This document shows positions 1-8,332 of a stretch of 64,000 nucleotides of DNA, piece after piece. Position 1 is the first letter of the stretch; each line of letters starts with the position of its first letter. The DNA is from Raineyella sp. LH-20. GTDB lineage: Bacteria; Actinomycetota; Actinomycetes; Propionibacteriales; Propionibacteriaceae. The position numbers and the translations under genes were made by a program. The stretch spans positions 1 through 64,000 of the forward strand of contig NZ_CP137003.1 of assembly GCF_033110965.1 (NCBI RefSeq), written 5' to 3'. The notes beneath the pieces are model-generated. The model searched no databases. It was not told where the DNA came from and was given only the letters and a program-made list of their open reading frames with translations.

Positions 1-1
1 A

Positions 2-523
2 CGGCGACCGATCGCCCGCGAGCAGACCCAGCGGGCCCACGACCTGCTCTTCGGACCGGCCGTCGGCGACCAGGTCTCACGCCACCACAGGCTGGCCGTT
101 GCCGTCTTCGTCGCCGCGCTACATCATGCTGACGCGGTCACCGACCACTACGCGCGGCTGCTGGGCGAGGTGGCCCCGGATCTGGTCGAGTCGGTGCTGA
201 CCGAAGCCGGCCGTGCGGCGAGTGCCGGGCCGTGGGGCAGCTATCGCGAGCCGGACCTCGCCGAGGAGAGCGAGCCGGGCACGGCGTACGCCGCCGGGCC
301 GGACATCCGCGACCGGTTCGGCGACCGACTGGCTGCCGGGCTGGAGCATGCGCACCTGGTGGTGTTCCATCCCCGCGACTGCCGCCCCGAGGCGCTGGCG
401 GCGCTGGTCCGGGCCGGCTGGTCGCAGGCCGGCATCGTGACCCTCTCCCAGGCGGTCGCCTTCCTCAGCTACCAGATCCGCCTCGTCCACGGGCTACGCC
501 AGCTCGCCACCGAAGGAGCCTGA
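2..523 (+). CDS. CMD-domain protein, Avi_7170-like (5' truncated)
   Basis: The reading frame is open from the first bases of the window, so the start lies upstream and about 173 residues are visible. The stretch resembles the helical carboxymuconolactone-decarboxylase-like family known as Avi_7170 (TIGR04029), which is normally encoded beside an AhpD-like partner of the Avi_7169 type. That pairing is seen here: the stop codon overlaps the next start in an ATGA junction, so the two are translationally coupled. No CxxC peroxidase motif is visible in this chain, so it may be a non-catalytic or structural partner. In other genomes the pair is found near flavin-dependent oxidoreductases or ABC transporters, but what lies upstream here cannot be seen. 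The family call is from recall of sequence features. Confidence 0.6.
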   Translation, partial: RRPIAREQTQRAHDLLFGPAVGDQVSRHHRLAVAVFVAALHHADAVTDHYARLLGEVAPDLVESVLTEAGRAASAGPWGSYREPDLAEESEPGTAYAAGPDIRDRFGDRLAAGLEHAHLVVFHPRDCRPEALAALVRAGWSQAGIVTLSQAVAFLSYQIRLVHGLRQLATEGA

Positions 524-1137
524 TGACCATCGCTGTCCTCCGTCCTGAGCTCGACCGCCCGCGCTCGTTCACCCAGGACGCACTGGGCTGGGTGCCCTGG
601 CTCGAACCTCCGGCCGCGGCCGAGCTGACCGACGCGCAACGCGCCGGCTTGGTGCAGGCCTCGCGGGCCGCCAGCCCGTACTTCCGGTTGCTGGCCGAGG
701 ATCCGGCGGTACTGGAGGCCCGTACGCGCGCGGACTTCGACATCTTCCACTCCACCCGCGACGGGCTCCCCCGCGCGGAGCGCGAACTGGCCGCGGCAGT
801 GGTGTCGCGGATCAACGGGTGTGTGTTCTGCACCTCGGTGCACGCGCGCTTCGCCAGCCACCACTCACATCGCGAGGCCGACATCCAGCGGCTGCTCGTC
901 GAGGGACCGGACGCGCTGACCGACGACGGATCGGATCCGCGCTGGTCGGCGATCACCGAAGCAGCCGTAGCCCTGACCGTGGCACCGGTGGAACTGGGCC
1001 CGGAGCACCTGACGGCGCTCCGGTCGACCGGTCTGGACGACCTGGCGATCCTCGACGTCATCGGCGCCGCGGCGTTCTTCGCCTGGGCGAACCGACTGAT
1101 GCTGTCGCTGGGTGAGCCCGAGGTGATCGGAACGTAG
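523..1137 (+). CDS. Alkylhydroperoxidase (AhpD) domain protein, Avi_7169-like
   Basis: A 204-residue AhpD-like all-helical protein. The segment from about residue 95 to 107 carries the family signature: Cys100 and Cys103 as a CxxC pair, followed by His107 (CVFCTSVH). In AhpD relatives this set reduces peroxides through a thiol relay. The N-terminal half (residues 1-90) is a helical extension shared with the Avi_7169 group (TIGR04030). Start chosen at the ATG that overlaps the preceding stop; a much longer open frame upstream is only a shadow of the first gene. The physiological substrate is unknown. The partner gene immediately upstream suggests the two act as one unit, probably in oxidative defence linked to a catabolic or uptake locus outside the window. 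Confidence 0.75.
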   Translation: MTIAVLRPELDRPRSFTQDALGWVPWLEPPAAAELTDAQRAGLVQASRAASPYFRLLAEDPAVLEARTRADFDIFHSTRDGLPRAERELAAAVVSRINGCVFCTSVHARFASHHSHREADIQRLLVEGPDALTDDGSDPRWSAITEAAVALTVAPVELGPEHLTALRSTGLDDLAILDVIGAAAFFAWANRLMLSLGEPEVIGT

Positions 1138-1146
1138 ACTCGTTCC

Positions 1147-1407
1147 ATGACCCAGCATCTGGCCCCCGGCGCCGAGACCCTCGTCGACGAGCGCGTCGAG
1201 CAGGAGGAGGACCTCCGCTACGAGGACGGCGACCATGAGCGCTTCTCGCACTATGTCCCCAAGGACAAGTTGACCGAGGCCATGGTCATGGGCACCCCCG
1301 TGATCGCCCTGTGCGGCAAAGTGTGGGTGCCGTCGCGCAATCCCGATCGTTTCCCGGTGTGCCCGGAATGCAAGGAGATCTGGGAGACCCTGCAGGACGG
1401 CAAGTGA
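1147..1407 (+). CDS. DUF3039 domain protein
   Basis: An 86-residue soluble protein of the actinobacterial DUF3039 family (function unknown). The diagnostic central block, residues about 31-76, reads as an HY-motif, then a conserved ALCGK(x)W(x)P segment with Cys56, then PVCPEC with Cys72 and Cys75. These cysteines look like a small zinc-ribbon or knuckle, which is inference. The N-terminal 30 residues are acidic and probably disordered. The gene follows the AhpD-like gene by 9 bases and overlaps the next gene in a GTGA junction, so it is probably cotranscribed with both. Length is usual for the family. Confidence 0.85.
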   Translation: MTQHLAPGAETLVDERVEQEEDLRYEDGDHERFSHYVPKDKLTEAMVMGTPVIALCGKVWVPSRNPDRFPVCPECKEIWETLQDGK

Positions 1408-2087
1408 CAGAGATCCACCCGTCCTCCACCCAGACTCAGCCGCGTACGGGCGCCCGACCGGCGCCGCCCCCGCCCCGCAAGGGTGCGCGTCCTTCCCGCC
1501 GACGCATCGTTCTGCTGGTCACCGCCGGGATGGTCCTGCTGATCGGGCTCGCCGTGCTCGGCGGCGTGTTGCTGCTCGGGCCCGGCCCCCGTCCCGCTGC
1601 GTCGTCCAGCCCCACCGTCGCGGCCTCACCGACCGCCGCGCCGACCCCGTCGGCGGCACCGTCGGCATCAAGGTCTCCGAGCCCGACCCCGAGTCCCACA
1701 CCGCCCGCGGCCGTGCTCGATCTGTCCGGCCAGGCCGCGTACCAGTTCCTGTCACCGACGGGCAACATCGTCTGCCAGATGGCCTCCACGAACGTACGGT
1801 GCAGTGCCCAGAACCGCAGCTGGACCCCGCCGGCGCCGGCGGACTGCACCCTGGATCACGGTGACCTCGGCATCGACGCGAACGGGCGGGCCACGGTGGT
1901 GTGCGCCGGCGACACCATCCGCCAGCCGCTGTCCGGCTCCTCGATCCCCACCCTCGCGTACGGTCGGGCGGTCCGGATGGGCGACATGATGTGCTTCAGC
2001 CAGTCCAACGGCGTCAGCTGCTCCTCCAACCTGACCGGCGACAGCATCTTCTTGGCGCGGGAACGCTACGAGCTGAATTCGCACTGA
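1404..2087 (+). CDS. Membrane-anchored cysteine-rich extracytoplasmic protein
   Basis: About 227 residues starting at a GTG that overlaps the DUF3039 stop. Residues 1-34 are basic and proline-rich (cytoplasmic), residues about 35-58 form one membrane helix, and residues 60-105 are a Ser/Thr/Pro/Ala linker typical of a wall-spanning stalk. The outer domain contains six cysteines spread over about 100 residues and a FLSPTGNIVCQM segment. That segment resembles DUF6636-type exported domains of actinobacteria, in which an F-x-SP-x-GNI-x-C opening is common. Function is unknown. A lone signal anchor with a disulfide-rich outer domain suggests a cell-surface or envelope-stability role, but no enzyme motif is visible. 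Confidence 0.6.
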   Translation: MTEIHPSSTQTQPRTGARPAPPPPRKGARPSRRRIVLLVTAGMVLLIGLAVLGGVLLLGPGPRPAASSSPTVAASPTAAPTPSAAPSASRSPSPTPSPTPPAAVLDLSGQAAYQFLSPTGNIVCQMASTNVRCSAQNRSWTPPAPADCTLDHGDLGIDANGRATVVCAGDTIRQPLSGSSIPTLAYGRAVRMGDMMCFSQSNGVSCSSNLTGDSIFLARERYELNSH

Positions 2088-2216
2088 TCGATCCACCCGA
2101 TACCCGACCGCGCCGGGCAGCCGACGCGACTCACACCACCCGCCGATCCTGACCACGGCCGCACTGCTCGAGTTCGAGCGGTCCCGAGGTCCGTCGGGAC
2201 CCCGGCCAGAATCGGC

Positions 2217-2804
2217 TCAGGGGCTCGGGCTCGTCGAGACCCCGGCCCGGACGTACGCCACCACCGCGGTGACCGCCGCCTCGATCGGCATCCCGTGCTC
2301 GATCAGCGGGACCACCCCGTTGATCGCTCCCCAGGAGATCGCCGTCAGCACGCTCACGTCCTTGGCACCCACCGCCTCGATCGCCAACGCCAACGGAGCG
2401 ACCAGCTCCTGGTGCAGCTGACGCAGCCGCTCCTGCTGAGCCGACCCGAGCGCCGCGACATCCACCGCCGGATCGGGGGCATGCCCGTCCGCCGCGCCCC
2501 GGAGGACCGTACGAATGATCGCCTCCAGCCGGGCCGCGGGATCAGGGCCGGCGGCATCGAGGGCCACCGCCAGGGCGGCCTTCACCTGGACGAAGGTCTC
2601 CTCCACCGCCAGCGCGACCAATTCGTTGCCCGACCGCGCGTACTGGTACACGCTGGTCCGGGCCAGCCCGGCTCGCGCGGCCACCGCGGCCGGCGTGACA
2701 GCCGCCGCCCCCTCGGTGGTGAGCAGGTCGACAGCCGCCGAGATTACCTGGCGTTCCTTCATCGCCCGATGTTCGGCGACGGTCGCGGCAGAGATCTTCG
2801 GCAC
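2217..2804 (-). CDS. TetR-family transcriptional regulator
   Basis: A 195-residue TetR-type repressor. The N-terminal helix-turn-helix covers roughly residues 15-60, with the typical order AAVAARAGLARTSVYQYARSGNEL as the DNA-reading unit. The rest is a helical ligand-binding domain. The frame stays open to a TTG at 2870, but that would place the start inside the predicted operator. A GTG at 2804, about nine bases after a GGGAG ribosome site, or the GTG two codons upstream, fits better. It is divergent from the DHA2-type exporter at 2948, the usual arrangement for a repressor of a drug efflux pump. The ligand is presumably a toxic compound exported by that pump; this is inference from context. 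Confidence 0.85.
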   Translation of the reverse strand: MPKISAATVAEHRAMKERQVISAAVDLLTTEGAAAVTPAAVAARAGLARTSVYQYARSGNELVALAVEETFVQVKAALAVALDAAGPDPAARLEAIIRTVLRGAADGHAPDPAVDVAALGSAQQERLRQLHQELVAPLALAIEAVGAKDVSVLTAISWGAINGVVPLIEHGMPIEAAVTAVVAYVRAGVSTSPSP

Positions 2805-2863
2805 CGGCACATTCTCCCACGGATCCGCCCGATCAGGACGATGCACATCACCCGGCCCGAAGT

Positions 2864-2905
2864 TTACCAACAGATCGTCAGCATGTTACCGTCTATCTGT
2901 CAGCA
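2864..2905. promoter_or_regulatory. Probable tandem TetR operator between regulator and exporter
   Basis: Two 22-base near repeats lie head to tail: TTACC starts at 2864 and 2886, and GTCAGCA at 2877 and 2899, both exactly 22 bases apart, or two DNA turns. An inverted pair ACAGAT (2870-2875) and ATCTGT (2895-2900) overlays them. This sits 43 bases upstream of the exporter start and about 60 upstream of the regulator start. It is the natural binding site for the divergent TetR protein; binding itself is inference. Confidence 0.6.
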
Positions 2906-2947
2906 AGATGTCCCTGCCACGTCGCGTGGCACCGTCCGGGAGACTCC

Positions 2948-4627
2948 ATGTCCGACCCCACCGCTTCCACCCCTGGCCGTCCCACGGGTTCCGCCGGGCC
3001 CGCCCCGGTGTCCGCTCCTGCGTCCACCCCGGCCGCCGCCGGCGACTTCACCGGTGTGCCCCACCGCTGGTGGGCGATGGCCGCCATCGCCCTGGGCACC
3101 TCGTTGGTGATCATGGACGCCACCATCGCCAACGTCGCGCTCCCCGTCGTCATCGACGACCTCCACATGACGGCCACCCAGGCACAGTGGGTGAGCGCCG
3201 TCTACTCACTCGTCTTCGCGTCGCTCATGCTCACGTCGGGCCGGTTCGGCGACCTGTTCGGCCGCCGGATGATGTTCGTCGCCGGCCTGGTCGTCTTCAT
3301 GGCGTCCTCCTTGGTGGCCGGCTCGGCGAGCAGCCCCGAGGTGCTGCTGGTGGCCCGGCTGGTGCAGGGCATCGGCGCGGCCATGGTGCTGCCCGCCACC
3401 ACGTCGACCATCAACGCGATGTTCACCGGCAAGGACCGCACCATCGCCTTCGCCATCTATGGCTCGGCGATCGGCGGCATGGCGGCCGTCGGCCCGCTCG
3501 TCGGCGGCTGGCTCGCCACCGACGCGAGCTGGCGATGGGCCTTCTGGCTGAACATCCCGTTCGGGATCGCCGCGGTGATCCTGGCCGCTCGCTACCTGCC
3601 GGAGACCCGGGACCGTACGCTGCGCCGGGGGATCGACTGGTCCGGCACCGTGCTGGCCACGCTGGGCCTCGGCGGCATCGTCTTCGCCCTGGTCGAGTCC
3701 TCCTCGTTCGGGTGGCTGCACCAGGCCGACGGCGCACTGTCGCCCGTATCGTTCGCCCTCGTCGGCGGGGTCGTCCTGATCGGGCTGTGGGGGTGGGCGG
3801 AGCAGGTCCGGCATCGCCGCGGTGCCATCGTCCAGGCCCACCTCGGGCTGTGGCGCATCGCGAACTTCCGGTACGGCGCCATCGCCTCCCTGGTGATCGC
3901 CCTCGGGGAATTCGGCATGCTCTTCGCCCTTCCCCTCGTCGCGCAGGGCGCACTGGGCTACGACGCGCTGGGCACCGGCTGGCTGATGATGGTGCTCGCC
4001 ATCGGGACTTTCCTGATGTCCGGCGCGGTCCCCCAGCTCACCCGCCGGATCGGCGCCCGCCGCGTCGTCCAGCTCGGCGTCCTCGTCGAGGCCCTCGCCG
4101 TCGCCGCCCTGGCCCTCGCCCTGCCGGGCACCGCGGTGTCGATCGGGGCCTGTCTCTTCCTCTACGGACTCGGCGTGGGCATGGCGACCGCCCAGGTGAC
4201 GAGCGTCTCCCTTGCCGAGGTGCCGGTCGGCCTGTCCGGTGAGGCGTCGGGGATGCTCACCACGGTCCGGCAGATCGGGTCGGCCCTGGGCGTGGCGGTG
4301 CTCGGCGGCCTGCTCATCAGCTCCCTCACCCACGGCACCCAGTCGCGTCTCGACGCCATCCCGCTGCCCCCGGCGGCCCGATCGGCCGTGGTGACGGCGG
4401 TGCACGACTCGATCGGCGCGGCGATCCCGGGGCTGCAGCGCGACCCGCGGACGACGGCGGCAGCCGACCTCGCCTCGGAGGCACTCGTCGACGCGGCGAA
4501 GGTCTCCACCGGAGTCGCCGGAGGCATCCTCGGTGTCGGTTTCCTGGCGACCCTGGCACTGACCGAGGTGTCGGCCGAGGAGACGCTGCGGCGCCGCGGT
4601 CGGGCGGAGAGCGCCGTCGACGCGTGA
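2948..4627 (+). CDS. DHA2-family (EmrB/QacA-type) MFS drug exporter
   Basis: A 559-residue integral membrane protein with about fourteen hydrophobic helices, the DHA2 topology of the major facilitator superfamily. After a 35-residue proline/alanine-rich N-terminus, the first helix begins near residue 40. The loop between helices 2 and 3 has the GRFGDLFGRRMMF motif A. The helix 5 motif C region reads as GPLVGGWLATDASWRWAFWLN-like sequence, typical of proton-driven drug/H+ antiporters. ATG start with a GGGAG ribosome site. It is divergent from a TetR gene with tandem operator-like repeats between them, so expression is probably induced by its substrate. Likely exports cationic dyes, biocides or an antibiotic; the substrate cannot be read from sequence. 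Confidence 0.88.
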   Translation: MSDPTASTPGRPTGSAGPAPVSAPASTPAAAGDFTGVPHRWWAMAAIALGTSLVIMDATIANVALPVVIDDLHMTATQAQWVSAVYSLVFASLMLTSGRFGDLFGRRMMFVAGLVVFMASSLVAGSASSPEVLLVARLVQGIGAAMVLPATTSTINAMFTGKDRTIAFAIYGSAIGGMAAVGPLVGGWLATDASWRWAFWLNIPFGIAAVILAARYLPETRDRTLRRGIDWSGTVLATLGLGGIVFALVESSSFGWLHQADGALSPVSFALVGGVVLIGLWGWAEQVRHRRGAIVQAHLGLWRIANFRYGAIASLVIALGEFGMLFALPLVAQGALGYDALGTGWLMMVLAIGTFLMSGAVPQLTRRIGARRVVQLGVLVEALAVAALALALPGTAVSIGACLFLYGLGVGMATAQVTSVSLAEVPVGLSGEASGMLTTVRQIGSALGVAVLGGLLISSLTHGTQSRLDAIPLPPAARSAVVTAVHDSIGAAIPGLQRDPRTTAAADLASEALVDAAKVSTGVAGGILGVGFLATLALTEVSAEETLRRRGRAESAVDA

Positions 4628-4703
4628 TCTCCCCGCCGGGCGGGGTCCACGATCAGATCCACGTCGTCCCGGTCGAGGATCAGGTGATCTCCCCCGCCGG
4701 GCG
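4625..4703. repeat. Direct repeat with GC hairpins after the exporter gene
   Basis: GTGATCTCCCC-GCCGGGCGG occurs at about 4625-4643 and again, with one extra C, at about 4683-4702. Each copy contains a CCCGCC/GGCGGG hairpin. The first copy overlaps the exporter stop codon. The pair lies between convergent genes and may act as a terminator, though no T-tract follows. Confidence 0.5.
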
Positions 4704-4711
4704 GATCCGGT

Positions 4712-5611
4712 TCAGGGCGCAGGGAAGGACGACGCCTCGATCGGCGCCATGTCGACGCTGACCTTCATCGTCGAGCGGCCACCTTCTCCGTAGATCACCC
4801 CGCGCACCGGCGCCACGTCAGAGTAGTCCCGCCCCCATGCGACGGTGGCGTGGGACTCGTCGACCGGCCGGTCGTTGGTCGGGTCGAGGTCGTACCAGCC
4901 GCCCCCCGGCACCCACACACCCGCCCAGGCGTGTGTCGCGTCCGCGCCGATGTTCCGCGGCCGACCCGGCGGGGGAACCGTGGCGAGATAGCCGGACACG
5001 TACCGACCGGCCAACCCCATCGAGCGCAGGCAGGCCACCATCAGCTGGGCGAAGTCCTGGCAGACCCCGGCGCGGATCGTCAGGACCTCGTCGACCCGGG
5101 TGGTCACCGTGGTGGCCTTCGGGTCGTACGCGAAGTCGGCGTGAATCCGATGGTTCAACTCCTCGACGGCCTCGCCCACAGGGCATCCCGGCGGGAACGA
5201 GGGCGCAGCGTACGCGGCGATCTCGGGCAGGACATCCACCCGCGGCGAGGGCAGGGTGAGGTCGACCGCCCGCCACCAGTCGGACACGTCGCGGCGGGTG
5301 TCGGGGCGGCATCGTTCCCAGGGCTGGGCGAGGGCCGGCGGCGGGACGGTCTGTGCGCTGACCGTCAGGTCGGTGGTGCCGACGATGACCAGATCGCTGT
5401 GCGGCGTCGTGACGTGGTACCAGGTCCGCGCATTGCCGTACACATCGACGTCGGTGGCCCGCTCCGACGGGACGGGCATCACCTCGGTGCGGTGTCCGAG
5501 GAGATGCTGGCGGCTGTCCTCCCGCGGCACCAGGTGATAGACCCCGTAGCTGGACGTGATCGGCCCCTCGTAGTGGTAGGCCGTTTCGTGGCGGATCCGG
5601 TAGGTCCTCAC
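4712..5611 (-). CDS. Transglutaminase-like cysteine peptidase-fold protein
   Basis: A 299-residue protein with an N-terminal bacterial transglutaminase-like domain (residues about 1-85, opening TYRIRHETAYHYEGP) and a C-terminal transglutaminase core. The catalytic triad is visible: Cys184 in RAGVCQDFAQ, His227 in DATHAWAG, and Asp243 in the WYDLDPTND segment. The GTG start overlaps the stop of the upstream ATP-grasp/alpha-E gene in a GTGA junction, so the two are coupled; the longer open frame lies inside that gene. In other genomes this trio of circularly permuted ATP-grasp, alpha-E and transglutaminase recurs. It has been predicted to be a peptide-bond forming and hydrolysing system. Here the transglutaminase would be the peptidase or transferase partner. 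Substrate unknown. Confidence 0.85.
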   Translation of the reverse strand: MRTYRIRHETAYHYEGPITSSYGVYHLVPREDSRQHLLGHRTEVMPVPSERATDVDVYGNARTWYHVTTPHSDLVIVGTTDLTVSAQTVPPPALAQPWERCRPDTRRDVSDWWRAVDLTLPSPRVDVLPEIAAYAAPSFPPGCPVGEAVEELNHRIHADFAYDPKATTVTTRVDEVLTIRAGVCQDFAQLMVACLRSMGLAGRYVSGYLATVPPPGRPRNIGADATHAWAGVWVPGGGWYDLDPTNDRPVDESHATVAWGRDYSDVAPVRGVIYGEGGRSTMKVSVDMAPIEASSFPAP

Positions 5612-8322
5612 ATGCCACCCCCGCCCGGGCCCGGCGGCCGCTCGGCGGACACCCACAGCGGGCGCGGTTGCGGCGCACGACGCAGGTAGGCCTCCGCGAT
5701 CGCCTCCGAGACCCGGAACAGCCGCCACCGCAGATCGGTGAGGTAGTCGTCCACGCACTGCACCGGGTTCGGGCCCGGGGCCGGGTGGCGCAGGGTGGCC
5801 GCCGGCTCTGTGGCCTGCGGGCGCAGGGCCGCAGTCGGCTCGGGGGCCGACGCCGGCGCCTCGCTGTCCGCCCCGTCGACCGACGGGACGAGAGCGGGCT
5901 CGCCGTGGCAGACCCGCCGCACCGCAGCCGCGGTGGTCAGCTCGGCGAGGTCCGCCAGGAGCCGCTGCGGCCGGCCGGCGGTCGACGCGTGGGGCAACCG
6001 GCCGAGGGCGCGCTGCAGACGTTGGACCTGGAAAGCCACCGAGCGAGGGTTGCTCGGATCGGCGACCAGCAGGTCGAGGACCGCCGCGACCTCGGGCCGT
6101 TCACCGTGCCGGCGTCGGTGGGTGACCACGCTCTCGGCCGCCGTCATCGCCGCGGTGAGCACCATCCGCTGGGGCGGCAGTGACCAACGCCCCTCCGTGT
6201 CGGCGGTCGTCCCGGCCCGCAGCGCCGGCGCGGTGAGACATGACCGCAGCAGGCCGACCACCTGGACGGCGCGTTCCAGCGCCCGGCCGGAGTCGAGGAG
6301 CTGCCAGCCCGCGTCGTGGACCATGTTCTCCGCCGTGATCCCGTTGAGCGCCAGCAGGGCGACCAGACTGCGCTCCGCCGCGTCGGCCAGCCGACTGGAG
6401 TCGTCGGGATCGGCCCGGCGCAGTTCGTCGAGGACCCGTTCGGCGCCGGCCAGGACGACCCAGACATCCGACGAGAGTTGGTCGCGGACGCCGTCCGCCG
6501 CGTGGCTGAGCCGGGCCAGGGAGCGGGCCACGGTGCCGCGCCGGGACCGGTTGACCAGTTGGGTGCGCAGCTGCCGCAGGGCACTGCTGTCATCGCCCGG
6601 GCGCGGCGTGACGGAGTAGAGCGCATCGAGCAGCACGTCGACGGCCGAGCCGGGACGGCACACCATGTTCACCTCGACCAGCACGTGGTGGGTGGCGCTG
6701 ACCAGCCGGACGACGTCCTCGGCCCGCTCCGCATAGCGGCCCATCCAGTACAGGTCGTCGAGCACGCGCGGCACCATCGCGTCACTGCCGCCGATCAGCT
6801 CGGCGACCACATCACCGTCCGTGTCGGCCGTGGTCGGCAGGTCGCTGCCGACGATCCACAGGTCCTTGGTCGGCCGCCCCGAGATCGACGCCGGGCCGGG
6901 GGTGGTCGCCACCGGCTCGTCGACCAGCTCGCCGAGCCCACCGGGCAGGGCGGCGTACGACGCGCCGTGGCGGATCAGGTAGCCGGTCAGCTGGAACGGT
7001 GCATCGACGATCCGGCCGTCGCGGACCGCCGGGCTGGTCGACAGCGCCGGCCGCTGCTGGCCGACGTAGAGATGGGGCTCCTCCTCGATCCGGCGGGTCA
7101 GCTCGTCGCGTTCCGCGGCGCTGAGCAGCGGGCCCTCCCAGGTGCGGCCGGAGCCGATGTGGGCGATCCGCAGCTCCACCAGATGCGTACGTACGTGACT
7201 GCGGGCCGAGTCCGCACCACACCACCAGGTCGGCAGGGACGGCAACCGGAGCGGTTCGTCGAGCAGGGCGTGACAGATCGTGTCGTCGAAGGCCATCAGC
7301 CCCGGGTTCTCCAGGACTCCGGTGCCCAGCGAGTTGACCACCGACACCGAGCCGCGGCGAACCGCCTGGGTCAGCCCGGCCACCCCGAGGCGAGATCCCG
7401 GCTGCAGCTCGAGCGGATCGGTGGCCCGGGCCGGGACATGGCGGAAGATGACGTCGACCGGCTCGAGGCGGTCGAGCGACCGCAGCCACACCCGGCCGTC
7501 CCGGACGACGAGGTCGCTGCCCTCGACAAGGGGGAAGCCGAGGCGGCTGGCCAGGAAGGCCTGGTCGAACGCGGTCGCGGCGTGGGTGCCCGGGGTGAGC
7601 ACCACGACGTGCGGGTCCTCCACGTCGTCGGGGGCCGACTCGACCAGCGCGGCACGCATCGCCTGGTAGAAGGGCGTCAGCCGGATCAGGTCGGCCTCGC
7701 GATACAGCTCGGCATGCACCCGGGACAGCACCCGCCGGTTCTCCATCGCATAGCCGGCACCGACCGGCGCCTGGGTCTCCTGGGCACGGAGCCGCCAGCC
7801 GCCGTCGGCGGCCCGGCCGATGGTGGCGCCGACCAGGAACAGCCCACGCGGCTGCGGGGCGCCGATCAGCGGACGCAGGTAGCCGGGATGGCCCATCACC
7901 ACCTCGGGGGGCACGATCCCGTCGGCCAGCAGTCGCCGGGCGCCGTACAGGTCCGTGAACGCGGCCGACAGCAGCTCGGCCCGCTGCACCAGCCCCTTCT
8001 CGAGCTCGCGCCACTCCCCGGAGTGCAGGACCAGCGGCAGCGGGTCGAGCCGCCACGGTTGCGGCTCGGCCACCTCGTCCTCGTCGTCACCGACGTCGTC
8101 GCGGCGCACCGGCGCCCGATCGGCGGCGGTGTCCTCGGTCGACCACGGGCGGTAGGTGACGTTGTCGTCGGCCAGCCGCCGGTCGATCTCCCGCTGCCGA
8201 GCAGCCCAGTCGTACGATCCCTCGGCCACCGCCGCGAGCTCGCCCCAGCCGACCCGGAGCGCTCCGTCTGGCGCCCTGAACTCGTCGTACGGTCCGGGAG
8301 CGCGGTCCCGTCCGGCGGTCAT
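5608..8322 (-). CDS. Circularly permuted ATP-grasp / alpha-E domain fusion
   Basis: A 904-residue fusion. Residues about 75-480 match the circularly permuted ATP-grasp type 2 domain (formerly DUF404/DUF407), here containing LYGARRLLADGIVPPEVV, HPGYLRP, a VVLTPGTH segment and NSLGTGVLENPGLMAF. From about residue 515 the alpha-E domain (formerly DUF403) begins with the telltale LDDLYWMGRYAERAEDVVRL. The last 80 residues hold an Ala/Pro/Glu-rich insert. In many bacteria the two domains are separate neighbouring genes, so the fusion is worth noting. ATP-grasp enzymes ligate a carboxylate to an amine; the target here is unknown. Start at the ATG ten bases after sahH; the frame is open upstream within sahH. 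The downstream transglutaminase overlaps by four bases. Confidence 0.88.
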   Translation of the reverse strand: MTAGRDRAPGPYDEFRAPDGALRVGWGELAAVAEGSYDWAARQREIDRRLADDNVTYRPWSTEDTAADRAPVRRDDVGDDEDEVAEPQPWRLDPLPLVLHSGEWRELEKGLVQRAELLSAAFTDLYGARRLLADGIVPPEVVMGHPGYLRPLIGAPQPRGLFLVGATIGRAADGGWRLRAQETQAPVGAGYAMENRRVLSRVHAELYREADLIRLTPFYQAMRAALVESAPDDVEDPHVVVLTPGTHAATAFDQAFLASRLGFPLVEGSDLVVRDGRVWLRSLDRLEPVDVIFRHVPARATDPLELQPGSRLGVAGLTQAVRRGSVSVVNSLGTGVLENPGLMAFDDTICHALLDEPLRLPSLPTWWCGADSARSHVRTHLVELRIAHIGSGRTWEGPLLSAAERDELTRRIEEEPHLYVGQQRPALSTSPAVRDGRIVDAPFQLTGYLIRHGASYAALPGGLGELVDEPVATTPGPASISGRPTKDLWIVGSDLPTTADTDGDVVAELIGGSDAMVPRVLDDLYWMGRYAERAEDVVRLVSATHHVLVEVNMVCRPGSAVDVLLDALYSVTPRPGDDSSALRQLRTQLVNRSRRGTVARSLARLSHAADGVRDQLSSDVWVVLAGAERVLDELRRADPDDSSRLADAAERSLVALLALNGITAENMVHDAGWQLLDSGRALERAVQVVGLLRSCLTAPALRAGTTADTEGRWSLPPQRMVLTAAMTAAESVVTHRRRHGERPEVAAVLDLLVADPSNPRSVAFQVQRLQRALGRLPHASTAGRPQRLLADLAELTTAAAVRRVCHGEPALVPSVDGADSEAPASAPEPTAALRPQATEPAATLRHPAPGPNPVQCVDDYLTDLRWRLFRVSEAIAEAYLRRAPQPRPLWVSAERPPGPGGGGM

Positions 8323-8332
8323 CGGCGGCCCC

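Noticed and set aside
2515-4242. Long Arg/Pro-rich frame overlapping the exporter
   Set aside because: The +2948 frame has fourteen helices and MFS motifs. The alternative is a frame-shifted Arg-rich shadow.
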